The notes: generated from the sequence alone by a model not told the origin. Positions 17,372 to 26,058 are shown, numbered from the stretch's first letter. The stretch: DNA of 64,000 bases from Bacteroidales bacterium (GCA_016286385.1 JAEESO010000003.1:62001-126000); one strand, 5' to 3'. Numbers and translations: made by a program.

Positions 17372-19855
17372 TTATCTTTTTGCGAACGCCTTATCACGCT
17401 GTTTGCTTGCCTGCTGGCTGAAGGTATTAACCTCAACGCCGGTATGCGCGCTGGTGTAAGAAGGAGTTACAGAGGAAATGGATGAACTGCTGGGCTTGGT
17501 GAACTCACAAGGCAGGGTGAGATATACCCAACCACTCCATTTTGTCCAACCGGAGGAACTGTATCCAAGTAGGCCGATTTCCGTTACGGTGGTTTCACCT
17601 TGGCTGTGCATATAGGTGGTACCTGTCACGGTGCCGCCATTTCCGGAAGAATTCAACTGGAATACTGCTAGTTCAGTCTCACCCTCACGGACAGCAACAT
17701 AATTCAGAGAGTTGATGCCGGTGGTGTACATTTCATACGTAGCTCCGGAAGTTGAACTGACCGTATAATCCATCAATCTGTGGTGGAACACAATGTTTCC
17801 GGTAGAAGAATCGAAGTCTACCAGGGCATAATAAGACCCAAAGGAATTTGGTCTGAAGCCGAAGATGTAATAGTTGACGTTGGTCTCAGACTTGGTGATA
17901 CGGAACGTATTACCTGCAAAACTCCAGTCTCCAAGCCACTTGAGGTAAGCATCGGATGCAACCGCAGCCTTAGTGATTACATTGGGAAGCTGAGTGGAGA
18001 AAGCATCCTGATTATATGCAGAGCTGCCTTCTGAAGGAACCTGGAAATGACGGAAACCGGTATAGACATCACCATCAGCGGTAGTGCCCGGGCGAAGTTC
18101 TATTGTTCCGTCTTCCATCAGGGCGAAGGTGGCCAAAACCTGTCCTACACTCTTATCGTAATAGCTCTTATTGTCAGATGCAGAAACATACTGGCCACAA
18201 AGGATGTCTGTGTAAGACTTACTGTCTGTAGGGTCTACATACTCGGCGCTTATAGCCTGACTCTTCAGGATTAATTTACCATTTTCAAAAGTAGCTGCAT
18301 CCTTAAGGAGAGTACCAATGCCATAAGAGGCTATTTCTGAACCGCCAAGACCAGTGATGATGTAGCTTTCACCTTCAACATCCGGTTCTATGGAGAACTC
18401 ATATTTGGATCCCATAGTTACGGCCCAGTTGCCAAGGAAATCTCCGTAAGAAGCTGCAACGGCGTTGTCAATTGTCTCAAATACAACCTCTCCCCTATGG
18501 CCGTACTCATTACCGGCATAGCGGCCCGCAACCACGTAGCGATACTTGGTGACGGGCTTGAGGTTCTCAACCTTAACAACCTTCTCAAGGCCGGTCATGA
18601 GATTGCCATCCGCATTTGCAGGGAGTTCAAGGTCTGCGACGGCAGTGTCAAAGTCTTCTGTGAAGAAGCCGACATAGGTGAAATCTTCATTACCATTGTG
18701 GGTAATTGTAAGGGTAGCACCGAAAGGAGTGATGTCAGAAGCCACAATTGTAAACTGGCAGTTTACATATGCCTCGGAGAGAGTTGAGAACTTGACATCT
18801 GCAGGAACGCCAAAAGCCTTGCCGTCCTTGACACCGGTTGCAATGAAACGGTAATCTGTCTCTATGGTGAGGTCTTTAAGATCAATTGCCTTGTTCTTGC
18901 CGGTCTGGAGATCTTCAGCGGAAAGGCCGCTGACTGCTGCTGCGATAAGGGTTGCAGCCGGAGAAGTAAGGTCCTCGGTGACAAAGCCGTACCATGTGAG
19001 GTCATCGGCCTTGGCATCATAAGTGACGGTTGCAGTGGCCGATTCCGTTGTGATATTGGAAATGGCGGCACTGAAAGGCACTATTGAAAGGTCTATGGGA
19101 GTAGTGAACTTTACCTCTGCCGGAGTACCGTAAGAGATAATTTTGCCGCTGTTGTCATAAATACCGTAGATGATGAAGCGGTAATCAGTCTCATGAATGA
19201 GTTCATCAAAGGAGACAGTACCTGATGTACCCTTGAGAAGCTCTACGCCTTCCTTGAGATTATTTTCACTATCGACAAGGGTTGCGAAATTCTCTGAGAC
19301 CAGAGTCTTGACGTCCTTATCCTTGTTGTCCGTGACGAAAGCCATGTAAGTAAGGACTTCGATACCATCATGGCTCACTGAGAAGGAAGCCGCATGGGCA
19401 CCAATCTCTGCGGCCTCTGCCTGGAAGGCTACCTTAAAGACAGGAGAAGTATTGAAAACCAGGTTTCCGGGCTCACCGTAACGCTCACCGTCAGAGTTGA
19501 CGCCGAATGCCACATAGCGGTAATTGACAAACTCCTCCAGATTGCGGAGTGCAACTGTCTGGACGTTGCCCACATGGAGAGACTTAGCGGTAACATTTTG
19601 AAGCTGAGCCTGGATGAGATCCTCTACGGGAGAGTTCACATCCTTGGTTACAAAGCCAAACCATGTAGCGTCTTTCTGACCGTCATGGCGCACAACGACC
19701 TCTGCATAATCTGCATCGGCCGGGGTGTTAAGCTGTACAGTAAACTTGACCGGAGCCTCAGGGGTTTCCTCCTTGGGCTGCTCCTTTACGCACGCGAGCG
19801 CGAAAGAGGCCAGGATTACTGTAATTGCAAGGTTTGCAATTTTAACAATTTTCAT
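17372..19855 (-). CDS. First-gene lipoprotein with four fn3-like repeats and two W-modules
   Basis: The 827-residue protein starts at ATG 19855, where a Lys-led SPII signal begins (lipobox ALAC). The upstream Met at 19876 lies before the signal and was rejected. Four repeats of about 100 residues follow, each with a pattern like TWFGFVTKD and a closing YRYVAFGV or YRFIATGV. They are fn3-like but not assigned to a named family. Two modules starting at YGDFLGNW and YLKWLGDW (about 470 and 636 from the chosen start) match those in the other lipoproteins of the operon. The C-terminus is basic (KQRDKAFAKR). It is 18 bases upstream of SusC, an unusual position for an accessory lipoprotein. Ligand unknown. 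Confidence 0.7.
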   Translation of the reverse strand: MKIVKIANLAITVILASFALACVKEQPKEETPEAPVKFTVQLNTPADADYAEVVVRHDGQKDATWFGFVTKDVNSPVEDLIQAQLQNVTAKSLHVGNVQTVALRNLEEFVNYRYVAFGVNSDGERYGEPGNLVFNTSPVFKVAFQAEAAEIGAHAASFSVSHDGIEVLTYMAFVTDNKDKDVKTLVSENFATLVDSENNLKEGVELLKGTSGTVSFDELIHETDYRFIIYGIYDNSGKIISYGTPAEVKFTTPIDLSIVPFSAAISNITTESATATVTYDAKADDLTWYGFVTEDLTSPAATLIAAAVSGLSAEDLQTGKNKAIDLKDLTIETDYRFIATGVKDGKAFGVPADVKFSTLSEAYVNCQFTIVASDITPFGATLTITHNGNEDFTYVGFFTEDFDTAVADLELPANADGNLMTGLEKVVKVENLKPVTKYRYVVAGRYAGNEYGHRGEVVFETIDNAVAASYGDFLGNWAVTMGSKYEFSIEPDVEGESYIITGLGGSEIASYGIGTLLKDAATFENGKLILKSQAISAEYVDPTDSKSYTDILCGQYVSASDNKSYYDKSVGQVLATFALMEDGTIELRPGTTADGDVYTGFRHFQVPSEGSSAYNQDAFSTQLPNVITKAAVASDAYLKWLGDWSFAGNTFRITKSETNVNYYIFGFRPNSFGSYYALVDFDSSTGNIVFHHRLMDYTVSSTSGATYEMYTTGINSLNYVAVREGETELAVFQLNSSGNGGTVTGTTYMHSQGETTVTEIGLLGYSSSGWTKWSGWVYLTLPCEFTKPSSSSISSVTPSYTSAHTGVEVNTFSQQASKQRDKAFAKR

Positions 19856-19947
19856 AACAGGATTATTTTGATACACTTACTATTATAACAAATCCTAATC
19901 CGAACCCTTGGATTGGCTTTCAAACTGTAAGCAAACAGCCTAAAAAA

Positions 19948-19977
19948 TACCGCCCCAAACTATGGTTCAGAGCGGTA
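19948..19977 (-). terminator. Intrinsic terminator after the S41 protease gene
   Basis: On the minus strand TACCGC (19977-19972) pairs with GCGGTA (19953-19948). The pairing continues inward through GU and Watson-Crick pairs to 13 base pairs, closing on a four-base loop CATA. It is followed directly by TTTTTT (19947-19942). It lies 58 bases after the S41 protease stop and separates that gene from the SUS-like operon. Confidence 0.8.
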
Positions 19978-19983
19978 AAGATA
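19976..19983 (-). promoter_or_regulatory. Candidate -7 promoter box of the SUS-like operon
   Basis: The minus strand reads TATCTTTA, one base off TAnnTTTG, with T-rich sequence at the expected upstream distance. It overlaps the first two bases of the terminator hairpin at 19977-19948. Initiation here would leave a leader of about 115 bases before the ATG at 19855. A second, weaker candidate with ATTTG lies nearer 19880-19890. Confidence 0.4.
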
Positions 19984-20034
19984 TGAAAAAAATTTTAAAA
20001 ACTTACACTTTTCCCATAATAATTGCACAAAAAA

Positions 20035-21633
20035 CTACTGGGGTTCCTTGACACCAAGCCCCTTTAGGGCCTCCAGAACGGTGTCGTCTACCGGCAGGTA
20101 ATACTTGTAAAAAGCGTTTTCACCAAGCTTTGAATATCTGGAAATCAATGCATAAAGCTGCGGAACAAGGTATGGGGCCGTAGCGTCCCACTCCGCTTCC
20201 GTGCAGCGGATGCCTTCCTTGCCGGTAAAGGCCGGAAATTCCACTTTCAAATTGAGACCTTTCAGGAAACGGTCCATCTGTGCAAAACTATCTATCTCCC
20301 TGAGCCTTGCGGCGTTACGATCAAAGACGGCCGATGCGAATCTCATCTGGGCAGCCTTGCGGTTGCACTCTATGTAATATTGTGAAACCCTTGTTGTGTC
20401 CATGGGGACAAAGACATCCGGCATAATGCCGCCGCCGCCATAAACTACACGGCCGGACCTGGTGTGGTGAACGTCCGTAGTGTCCAGGCGCACACTGTCG
20501 GCACTGAAAACCTCCCCGTCCATGTACCTGTTGTAGATGTCGTAACTGTATTCACGGGCGCTGGAGTATGGCTTCTGGATGCATCGGCCCGAAGGAGTGT
20601 AATACCTTGCAACGGTGAGGCGGAGGCCTGAGCCGTCCGTAAAGACAAACGGTTCCTGCACAAGGCCCTTTCCGAAGGAGCGGCGGCCGATGATGGTGCC
20701 CCTGTCATTGTCCTGCACCGCCCCGGCAAATATTTCGGAGGCCGATGCCGAGTTCTCGCTGATAAGGATGCTTAGGCCCATTTCCTTGAGGTCTCCCCTT
20801 CCATCGGCCCTGAAAACCTCACGGGGCCTGTGGAGGCCCTCCATATATACTATGGTGTCACCGCGGGAAAGGTAGTCGTTACTCACAAGGAGGGCCTGGT
20901 CAAGATATCCGCCGGAATTGTCGCGGATGTCGAAGATAAGGTGACGCATTCCCTTGTCCTTGAGCTCCAGGGCGGCCTTATGGCACTCCTCATAGGTGGT
21001 GCGGGAGAATTTTCCAAGCCTCAGGTACCCGACGGTATCCGTGAGCATGAACGCGGCATCCACGCTGTGAAGGGGGATCTTGCCGCGGGTGATCTCAAAC
21101 GGAATCACCTCCTTCTGCCTCTGGACGGTGATGGTGACCTTGGTGCCTGAAGGGCCCTTTATGCGGCGCACCATGCTGTCCTGGGGGAACTTAACGCCGG
21201 CTATGACCTTGTCATCTACCTTCAGGAGGCGGTCTCCGGGAAGAAGGCCCACCTTTTCTGAAGGGCCGCCGGGGATGACCTCCAGCACTATTGCCGTGTC
21301 ATTGGGAACGTTGAACTGTATGCCGATACCGTCAAAATTGCCGGCGAGTTCCTCCTCCGACGCATTGCGCTCCACGGGGGGCATGTATACGGAGTGGGGA
21401 TCCAGGCGGGAGAGGACGGCAGCCACGGCAGCGTCCGTGGGGCCGTTCTTGGAGAAAGTGTCCACATAGTTCTTGTCAACAACCTGGAGTATTGCATTAA
21501 GCTTCTGCCAGTCACGGTATTTTGTAGTGACAAGATGCTGGGATTCCCTGTAACGGACCACGGTTAGAGTAATAAGGGCGCCGAATATGACGCCCACTAC
21601 TATCTGAAGGATCTGTACTGTCTTCTTACTCAT
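20035..21633 (-). CDS. S41-family C-terminal processing protease with PDZ domain
   Basis: The 532-residue protein has an N-terminal membrane anchor (about 6-25) and a helical region with LNAILQVVDKNYVD. A PDZ domain (about 95-175, with GIGIQFNV and GLLPGDRLLKVDD) is followed by the S41 core. The Ser-Lys dyad is Ser297 in SASASEIF and Lys322 in SFGKG, spaced 25 residues as in Tsp/CtpA. The start MSKK at 21633 was preferred to the ATG six codons upstream because it begins directly at the signal anchor. The gene overlaps the deaminase gene by eight bases. The role is periplasmic processing or degradation of proteins at their C-termini. Confidence 0.93.
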   Translation of the reverse strand: MSKKTVQILQIVVGVIFGALITLTVVRYRESQHLVTTKYRDWQKLNAILQVVDKNYVDTFSKNGPTDAAVAAVLSRLDPHSVYMPPVERNASEEELAGNFDGIGIQFNVPNDTAIVLEVIPGGPSEKVGLLPGDRLLKVDDKVIAGVKFPQDSMVRRIKGPSGTKVTITVQRQKEVIPFEITRGKIPLHSVDAAFMLTDTVGYLRLGKFSRTTYEECHKAALELKDKGMRHLIFDIRDNSGGYLDQALLVSNDYLSRGDTIVYMEGLHRPREVFRADGRGDLKEMGLSILISENSASASEIFAGAVQDNDRGTIIGRRSFGKGLVQEPFVFTDGSGLRLTVARYYTPSGRCIQKPYSSAREYSYDIYNRYMDGEVFSADSVRLDTTDVHHTRSGRVVYGGGGIMPDVFVPMDTTRVSQYYIECNRKAAQMRFASAVFDRNAARLREIDSFAQMDRFLKGLNLKVEFPAFTGKEGIRCTEAEWDATAPYLVPQLYALISRYSKLGENAFYKYYLPVDDTVLEALKGLGVKEPQ

Positions 21634-22045
21634 TGACGCATTTCTGTTCAACAGTGATTCCGGCGCGCTTCAGGAGGTCTATTCCGTCGGTGAGGCGGTA
21701 AGCATCCCTGTAAACCACGCGGGAGATGCCGGACTGGATGATGAGTTTGGCGCACTCGGCACAGGGAGAGGCGGTTACGTAGAGGGTTGCGCCTTCTGAA
21801 CTGTTACCGCTCTTTGCAACCTTTGTGATGGCGTTTGCCTCAGCGTGGAGGACGTAGGGCTTTGTGACGCCGTTTTCGTCCTCGCAGATATTCTCAAAGC
21901 CGGAGGGAGTGCCGTTGTAGCCGTCGGAGATTATGGTGCGGTCCTTAACAAGGAGGGCGCCCACCTTGCGGCGCTTGCAATAGGAGTTCTGGGCCCATAC
22001 CTCGGCCATCTCCAGATAACTCTTGTCAAATTTATTGATATCCAT
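21626..22045 (-). CDS. dCMP deaminase family protein (ComEB-like)
   Basis: The 139-residue cytosolic enzyme has the zinc deaminase motifs HAE (67-69) and PCAEC (94-98). The early segment CKRRKVGALLVKDRTIISD and the NGTPSGFENIC loop are typical of deoxycytidylate deaminases. It would convert dCMP to dUMP for dTMP synthesis. It lies six bases after the acyl-CoA ligase gene and overlaps the S41 protease gene. The three therefore form one transcription unit despite unrelated functions, an arrangement I recall from other Bacteroidales. Confidence 0.93.
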   Translation of the reverse strand: MDINKFDKSYLEMAEVWAQNSYCKRRKVGALLVKDRTIISDGYNGTPSGFENICEDENGVTKPYVLHAEANAITKVAKSGNSSEGATLYVTASPCAECAKLIIQSGISRVVYRDAYRLTDGIDLLKRAGITVEQKCVNE

Positions 22046-22051
22046 CGGCAG

Positions 22052-23707
22052 TTAGTTTCTCTGATACAGGTAACGCTTGATGCTCTTCTTGGGGGTGCGC
22101 TCGAAGTCTTCCGGCATGAGCTCTATCTTCTTGATCTGGGCATACTTGGGGAGTTCCTCGTTGATTGCGGGAAGAAGGCCGCAGATGCGCTTTCGGAAAT
22201 CGGCCCTTGTGAAGCCGTCAAGCTCTCCCTGATGCCAGTCCGGATAGATGAGGGCGGTAAGGCCACCGTCGTCCTCAACCACCAGTGAGTCAACTACATA
22301 CACAAAGTTATTGATGGTGGCCTCAACTTCTTCCGGGTAGATATTCTGGCCGGAAGGGCCAAGCACCATGCACTTTGAACGGCCCTTGAGGAAGAGGTAA
22401 CCGTCTTCATCGACGATACCCATGTCTCCGGTGCGGAACCAGCCGTCATCGGTGAATGATTCCTTTGTGGCTTCCTCGTTCCTGTAATATCCAAGGCACA
22501 CGTTGGGGCCCTTCACCTGGACTTCTCCGGGGATGTTGCGGGGGTCGTCGGAGTCAATGCGGATTTCCATGTTCATGGCAGCGCGGCCGGCGCTTCCAAC
22601 CTTAACTTTGTCCCAGTGGGCATAGCCGATGATGGGGGCGCACTCAGTCATGCCGTAACCCACGGTATAATGGAAGCCTATCTTGTGGAGGAATTTCTCA
22701 ACCTCCGGGTTGAAGGCGGCACCGCCAAGGATAACCTCCTCAAACTGACCGCCGAAGGAGTTGGTAAGCTCCGTGCAGAACTTTTTCTCGATGGTGGGGC
22801 CAAGGATGGGGATGCGCCTGTAGAGCTTTGTTTTGTCGATGAGGGGCTTTAGCTTGCTCTTGTAAACCTTTTCCATCACCAGAGGCACTGCGATGATGAT
22901 ATCCGGGTGGATTTCCTGGAAGGCCTGCATGATGATCTTGGGGCTGGGGACGCGGCTGAGGAAATGCACGTGCATGCCGATTGTCATCTCAAAGAGGAAC
23001 TCGAACATCATGCCGTACATATGGGCCGATGGCAGCATGCTCACTACGTTCATACCGGCCTTCAGCATGGGGCAGGCATCCTTTGCGGCAAACTCTATAT
23101 TGGAATAGAGGGCCCTGTAGGGCAGCATTACGCCCTTTGAGAAGCCGGAAGTTCCGGAAGTATAGTTGATGATGGCAAGTTCCTCGGCGGAATCCTCATA
23201 GTAATTGAGGTCTTCCTGGCCGAAGGTATTGGGATAACGCTTGCCGAATTCCTCATTGAGGTGTTCGCGTACGTATGAAAGCTCTTCCGATGCAACGTAT
23301 AGGAACTTGAACGTATTGATCTGGACCACAACCTGGAGATCCGGCATTTCCTCGGCCTGAAGGCCCTCCCAGATTACGTCGTCCACAAACAGGACGCGGG
23401 AATCCGAGTGGTTTACCAGATAGTGTATGTTTCCGGGTTTGAATTCATGGAGGATGGGAACGGCCACTGCGCCATATGTGATGGCAGCGAGGAAACTGAC
23501 GCCCCAGTTGGCCTGGTTGCGGGAGCAGATTGCAACTTTGTCGCCCTTCTTGAGGCCGCACTGCTCAAATGCAATGTGGAGTTTGGCAATCCTCAGGGCC
23601 ACTTCACGGTATGCAAGCGTCATACCCTGGTAATTGGTAAGGGCCGGACGGTCCCAGTTGCGGATGAAGCTCTCCTGCAATGTTTTGTTTACTGATTTGA
23701 ATTCCAT
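22052..23707 (-). CDS. Long-chain acyl-CoA ligase / AMP-forming acyl synthetase
   Basis: The 551-residue enzyme has the AMP-binding signature YTSGTSGFSKGVM (182-194), a GYGMTECAP motif, and WFRTGDMGIVDEDGYLFLKG. The C-terminal subdomain contains NIYPEEVE. These place it in the ANL superfamily with FadD-type ligases, which activate a fatty acid via acyl-AMP. Chain length cannot be read from sequence. It is first in the unit with dCMP deaminase and S41 protease, and 20 bases downstream of the unknown membrane protein gene. Nothing in it is truncated. Confidence 0.9.
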   Translation of the reverse strand: MEFKSVNKTLQESFIRNWDRPALTNYQGMTLAYREVALRIAKLHIAFEQCGLKKGDKVAICSRNQANWGVSFLAAITYGAVAVPILHEFKPGNIHYLVNHSDSRVLFVDDVIWEGLQAEEMPDLQVVVQINTFKFLYVASEELSYVREHLNEEFGKRYPNTFGQEDLNYYEDSAEELAIINYTSGTSGFSKGVMLPYRALYSNIEFAAKDACPMLKAGMNVVSMLPSAHMYGMMFEFLFEMTIGMHVHFLSRVPSPKIIMQAFQEIHPDIIIAVPLVMEKVYKSKLKPLIDKTKLYRRIPILGPTIEKKFCTELTNSFGGQFEEVILGGAAFNPEVEKFLHKIGFHYTVGYGMTECAPIIGYAHWDKVKVGSAGRAAMNMEIRIDSDDPRNIPGEVQVKGPNVCLGYYRNEEATKESFTDDGWFRTGDMGIVDEDGYLFLKGRSKCMVLGPSGQNIYPEEVEATINNFVYVVDSLVVEDDGGLTALIYPDWHQGELDGFTRADFRKRICGLLPAINEELPKYAQIKKIELMPEDFERTPKKSIKRYLYQRN

Positions 23708-23726
23708 AATATGGATGGTGTAGGTT

Positions 23727-25841
23727 TTAGTTCAATTTAAAGTCACGTTCCTTTCCGTCGTAGCATTCTGCGCTTACCCCCTTGGAGGTTATGGTAAGCT
23801 TGGAATCCGGCTTTATCATCTTTCCGCCGTCTCCGCTCACAACCGGGTCTCCGCCCTCGAAGGGATAGATGAGGGTGCGGACGGAAGTGCGGACAGCCCA
23901 GAACCTCTTGTCCTTGACCTCAATCAGTTCAGGAAGGTTCTTGACGGTTTCAGGGGCTGCGATCCCCTTCCAGCCTTCAGGCTTTTTGCCGTGAAGGTTA
24001 TAGCGTTCAAGGGTGTTGTCCTTGTGGAGCACCATTACGGTGTAGCCGCCGGCGCCGGTAAAGTCGTATACGTCCGGGCCCAGGAGGATGGGCTTTCCAA
24101 CCTCCACGGGGAAGCCGTTTACCCAGTGGCCAAGACGGTCAAGGAGGTAAAGCTTGCTCCCCGAGGCAAACAGGAACTGGATTTTGCCGTTTGCAAAGTA
24201 ATCCACGTTCTGGACCCTTCCGCAGAGGCTTCCCTTGAAGGGAATGCCCCAGACGCCCTTGCCGTTTTCATCGTTGAGGCAGATGGAGCCGTGGCTGTTC
24301 TGGTACAGCTGGTTGGTTTTTCCGGTGGCGTAGTTCCTCACTGGGAAATAGCCGGCAGGAACCACCACGGTTGTGTCTCTTTCAAGCACCTGGACTTTTG
24401 TGCCCTTGAGGGCGCGCTTGTCAAGGCGTATGTTAATTGAAGGGAGTTCTCCTGAAAGATCGGCCGATATAAGCGCCGGAGCGTAGCCGGCTCCCCTTGC
24501 AAAAGCCTCCACGGGGGCGGAGAGCCTTGCGCCCAGGATGTCCTGGATAACCTGCGGCTCATCAGAAAGGGAGGCATACGCCACAAAACCCTTTGGAGCC
24601 TGGATGGAGGCATCACTCATCCTGTCCCTGAGGGTATATCCCAGGAACTCCTTGTCCTGGAAAGCCTGCACGGACGGGGCGTCTCCAAAGACAGCCCACT
24701 TTGAATTTATGGAAACGCAGATGGTGTCCACGGTTTTGAAATCATCTCCAAACACCTCAGCCAGGCAGCCCCTGTAAGGGTTTGACTGCTCTTTTACAAG
24801 CTTAAGGTCCTTTGCGCTTCTAAGAAGAAGGACTTCATGCTTTACGCCGTCATCGGCCCTGAAGGAAGCCTTTACAAGTTCCCTTGGCTGAAGGCTCATT
24901 ATCCATTCCTCAACGGTGATATCCTTTGCAGGACGGTCCTTGAGGGTCTTGTTGAAGGCAGTGAGGCGGCCGTTTCCGTCCTCGAAGGACCGGCGGGATG
25001 CTATTACGGCACCTGGATCTTCAATGGGAAGGCTGATGGCAGTTCCCGTAAAATAAGGAAGGGCCTCCGGGAAAAGGGCTTCCTGAGCACCCCTGCCCTT
25101 GAATGCCGCAAACCAGCTGCCGGTGGCGTCTCCGCCTGCGCTTATGCCCTTTAGAGTGATATTGTCCTTCTCAGGGACCTGCAGAGTCCAGGCGCTCCAG
25201 GGAGCCAGATTTTTGAGGAAACCGGCCTGCTTGCGCATTTTGGAGGAGCCGTAGACGTCTGTGATCTTGGGTGCGTGGGAATGGTTTACAAGAAGCACCG
25301 CCGGGGCCGACACTTTGGGAAGCAGGCCCTGGAGGCTCTTGGAGCCCATGATGGAAGTTCCCTCCTCTAAATTACGGGCCGATGCCTTCACGAAGGTCTC
25401 TGACCTTGAGGCAATGAGGTAGCCGTCCTTTTCCTGGAGTTTGAGGCCTGTGTTAAGGGCCAATACCCTTGTGAGGGAATCCGGCAGCGGAATCTCCGCG
25501 GCCACAAGGGGCACAAGGGAGCCGCTGTTGTGGAGGGAAATGGCCATTTTGTTTTTGCCGATACTCCTTATGAAGTCCATAAGGGCGGGGCTGTCAGGGG
25601 CGATGGCCGCCGTGAGAAGGCCCGTTGAATCGGCCAGCACTTTTACTGCTTTTGAGGAGCCGTCAAAGACAAAAACCGCCACTGCGTCTGAAGGAATGGC
25701 GCTGAGAACGCTCCAGCCCTGAGGTAGCTGTGAATGGGATTCGCCCTTTCCCGGAGCGTAAAGCCTTGACACAGCGAACGCTATGCCCGCAAGAAGAATG
25801 GCCACGGCCGTTACGGCAACTATGGTAAACCTTTTTCCCAT
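23727..25841 (-). CDS. Membrane-anchored periplasmic protein of unknown function
   Basis: The 704-residue protein has one N-terminal membrane segment (about 6-24) and no lipobox. The rest should be periplasmic. The first 250 residues (IPSDAVAVFVF, lipid-contact-like amphipathic strands) faintly recall proteins with DUF3352-like repeats, but this is not secure. The last 200 residues have regularly spaced short strands (NVDYFANGKIQFLFASGSKL, WVNGFPVEVGKPILL) that look like a beta-propeller. The start at 25841 was chosen because a perfect promoter box (25855-25848) lies directly upstream; the longer reading would start inside that box. No function is proposed. Confidence 0.6.
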   Translation of the reverse strand: MGKRFTIVAVTAVAILLAGIAFAVSRLYAPGKGESHSQLPQGWSVLSAIPSDAVAVFVFDGSSKAVKVLADSTGLLTAAIAPDSPALMDFIRSIGKNKMAISLHNSGSLVPLVAAEIPLPDSLTRVLALNTGLKLQEKDGYLIASRSETFVKASARNLEEGTSIMGSKSLQGLLPKVSAPAVLLVNHSHAPKITDVYGSSKMRKQAGFLKNLAPWSAWTLQVPEKDNITLKGISAGGDATGSWFAAFKGRGAQEALFPEALPYFTGTAISLPIEDPGAVIASRRSFEDGNGRLTAFNKTLKDRPAKDITVEEWIMSLQPRELVKASFRADDGVKHEVLLLRSAKDLKLVKEQSNPYRGCLAEVFGDDFKTVDTICVSINSKWAVFGDAPSVQAFQDKEFLGYTLRDRMSDASIQAPKGFVAYASLSDEPQVIQDILGARLSAPVEAFARGAGYAPALISADLSGELPSINIRLDKRALKGTKVQVLERDTTVVVPAGYFPVRNYATGKTNQLYQNSHGSICLNDENGKGVWGIPFKGSLCGRVQNVDYFANGKIQFLFASGSKLYLLDRLGHWVNGFPVEVGKPILLGPDVYDFTGAGGYTVMVLHKDNTLERYNLHGKKPEGWKGIAAPETVKNLPELIEVKDKRFWAVRTSVRTLIYPFEGGDPVVSGDGGKMIKPDSKLTITSKGVSAECYDGKERDFKLN

Positions 25842-25847
25842 ATCTTG

Positions 25848-25855
25848 CAAAGTTA
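25848..25855 (-). promoter_or_regulatory. Predicted -7 promoter box of the unknown membrane protein gene
   Basis: The minus strand reads TAACTTTG with GTTG about 20 bases upstream, close to the TTTG-N19-TAnnTTTG consensus of Bacteroidota. The ATG follows six bases later, so the mRNA should be leaderless or nearly so. Confidence 0.6.
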
Positions 25856-25935
25856 GCATAAATTTGATAATCCTGCAACTATTCCACTATGTGGACTCCT
25901 TCCCTACTGCCCCGTCCCCTTCTGCTCACCCCCCT

Positions 25936-25973
25936 CTGCGGGTGATGTGACTTTTTGGGGCACATCACCAGCA
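25936..25973. repeat. Palindromic repeat, copy 1 (imperfect)
   Basis: The left arm CTGCGGGTGATGTG (25936-25949) is followed by an 11-base T-rich spacer. The right arm CACATCACCAGCA carries one change relative to perfect complementarity. It lies 14 bases before copy 2 and in the same orientation, between two divergent promoters. Confidence 0.85.
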
Positions 25974-25987
25974 CTTTTGGCCCTTTT

Positions 25988-26026
25988 CTGCGGGTGATGT
26001 GACTTTTTTCGGCACATCACCCGCAG
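25988..26026. repeat. Palindromic repeat, copy 2 (perfect 14-base arms)
   Basis: CTGCGGGTGATGTG (25988-26001), spacer ACTTTTTTCGG, and CACATCACCCGCAG (26013-26026) form a perfect 14-base inverted repeat. The T run lies in the loop, not after the stem, so this is not an ordinary intrinsic terminator. It could be a dispersed REP-like element or an operator for the flanking divergent genes. Confidence 0.9.
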
Positions 26027-26043
26027 TGCTCCACATTTTTTGC

Positions 26044-26051
26044 TATTTTTG
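26044..26051 (+). promoter_or_regulatory. Predicted -7 promoter box of the GH92 gene
   Basis: TATTTTTG matches TAnnTTTG and ends seven bases before the ATG at 26059. It supports that start over the upstream in-frame ATG at 25999, which lies inside the palindromic repeat. Confidence 0.5.
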
Positions 26052-26058
26052 CATTGCT

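Noticed and set aside
25936..26026. Tandem palindromes considered as bidirectional terminators
   Set aside because: Both flanking genes point away from the region, so nothing needs terminating, and the T runs lie in the loops.
25999..26058. Upstream in-frame start for the GH92 gene
   Set aside because: It begins inside the second palindrome and before the promoter box at 26044-26051, and adds residues that disrupt the signal peptide.
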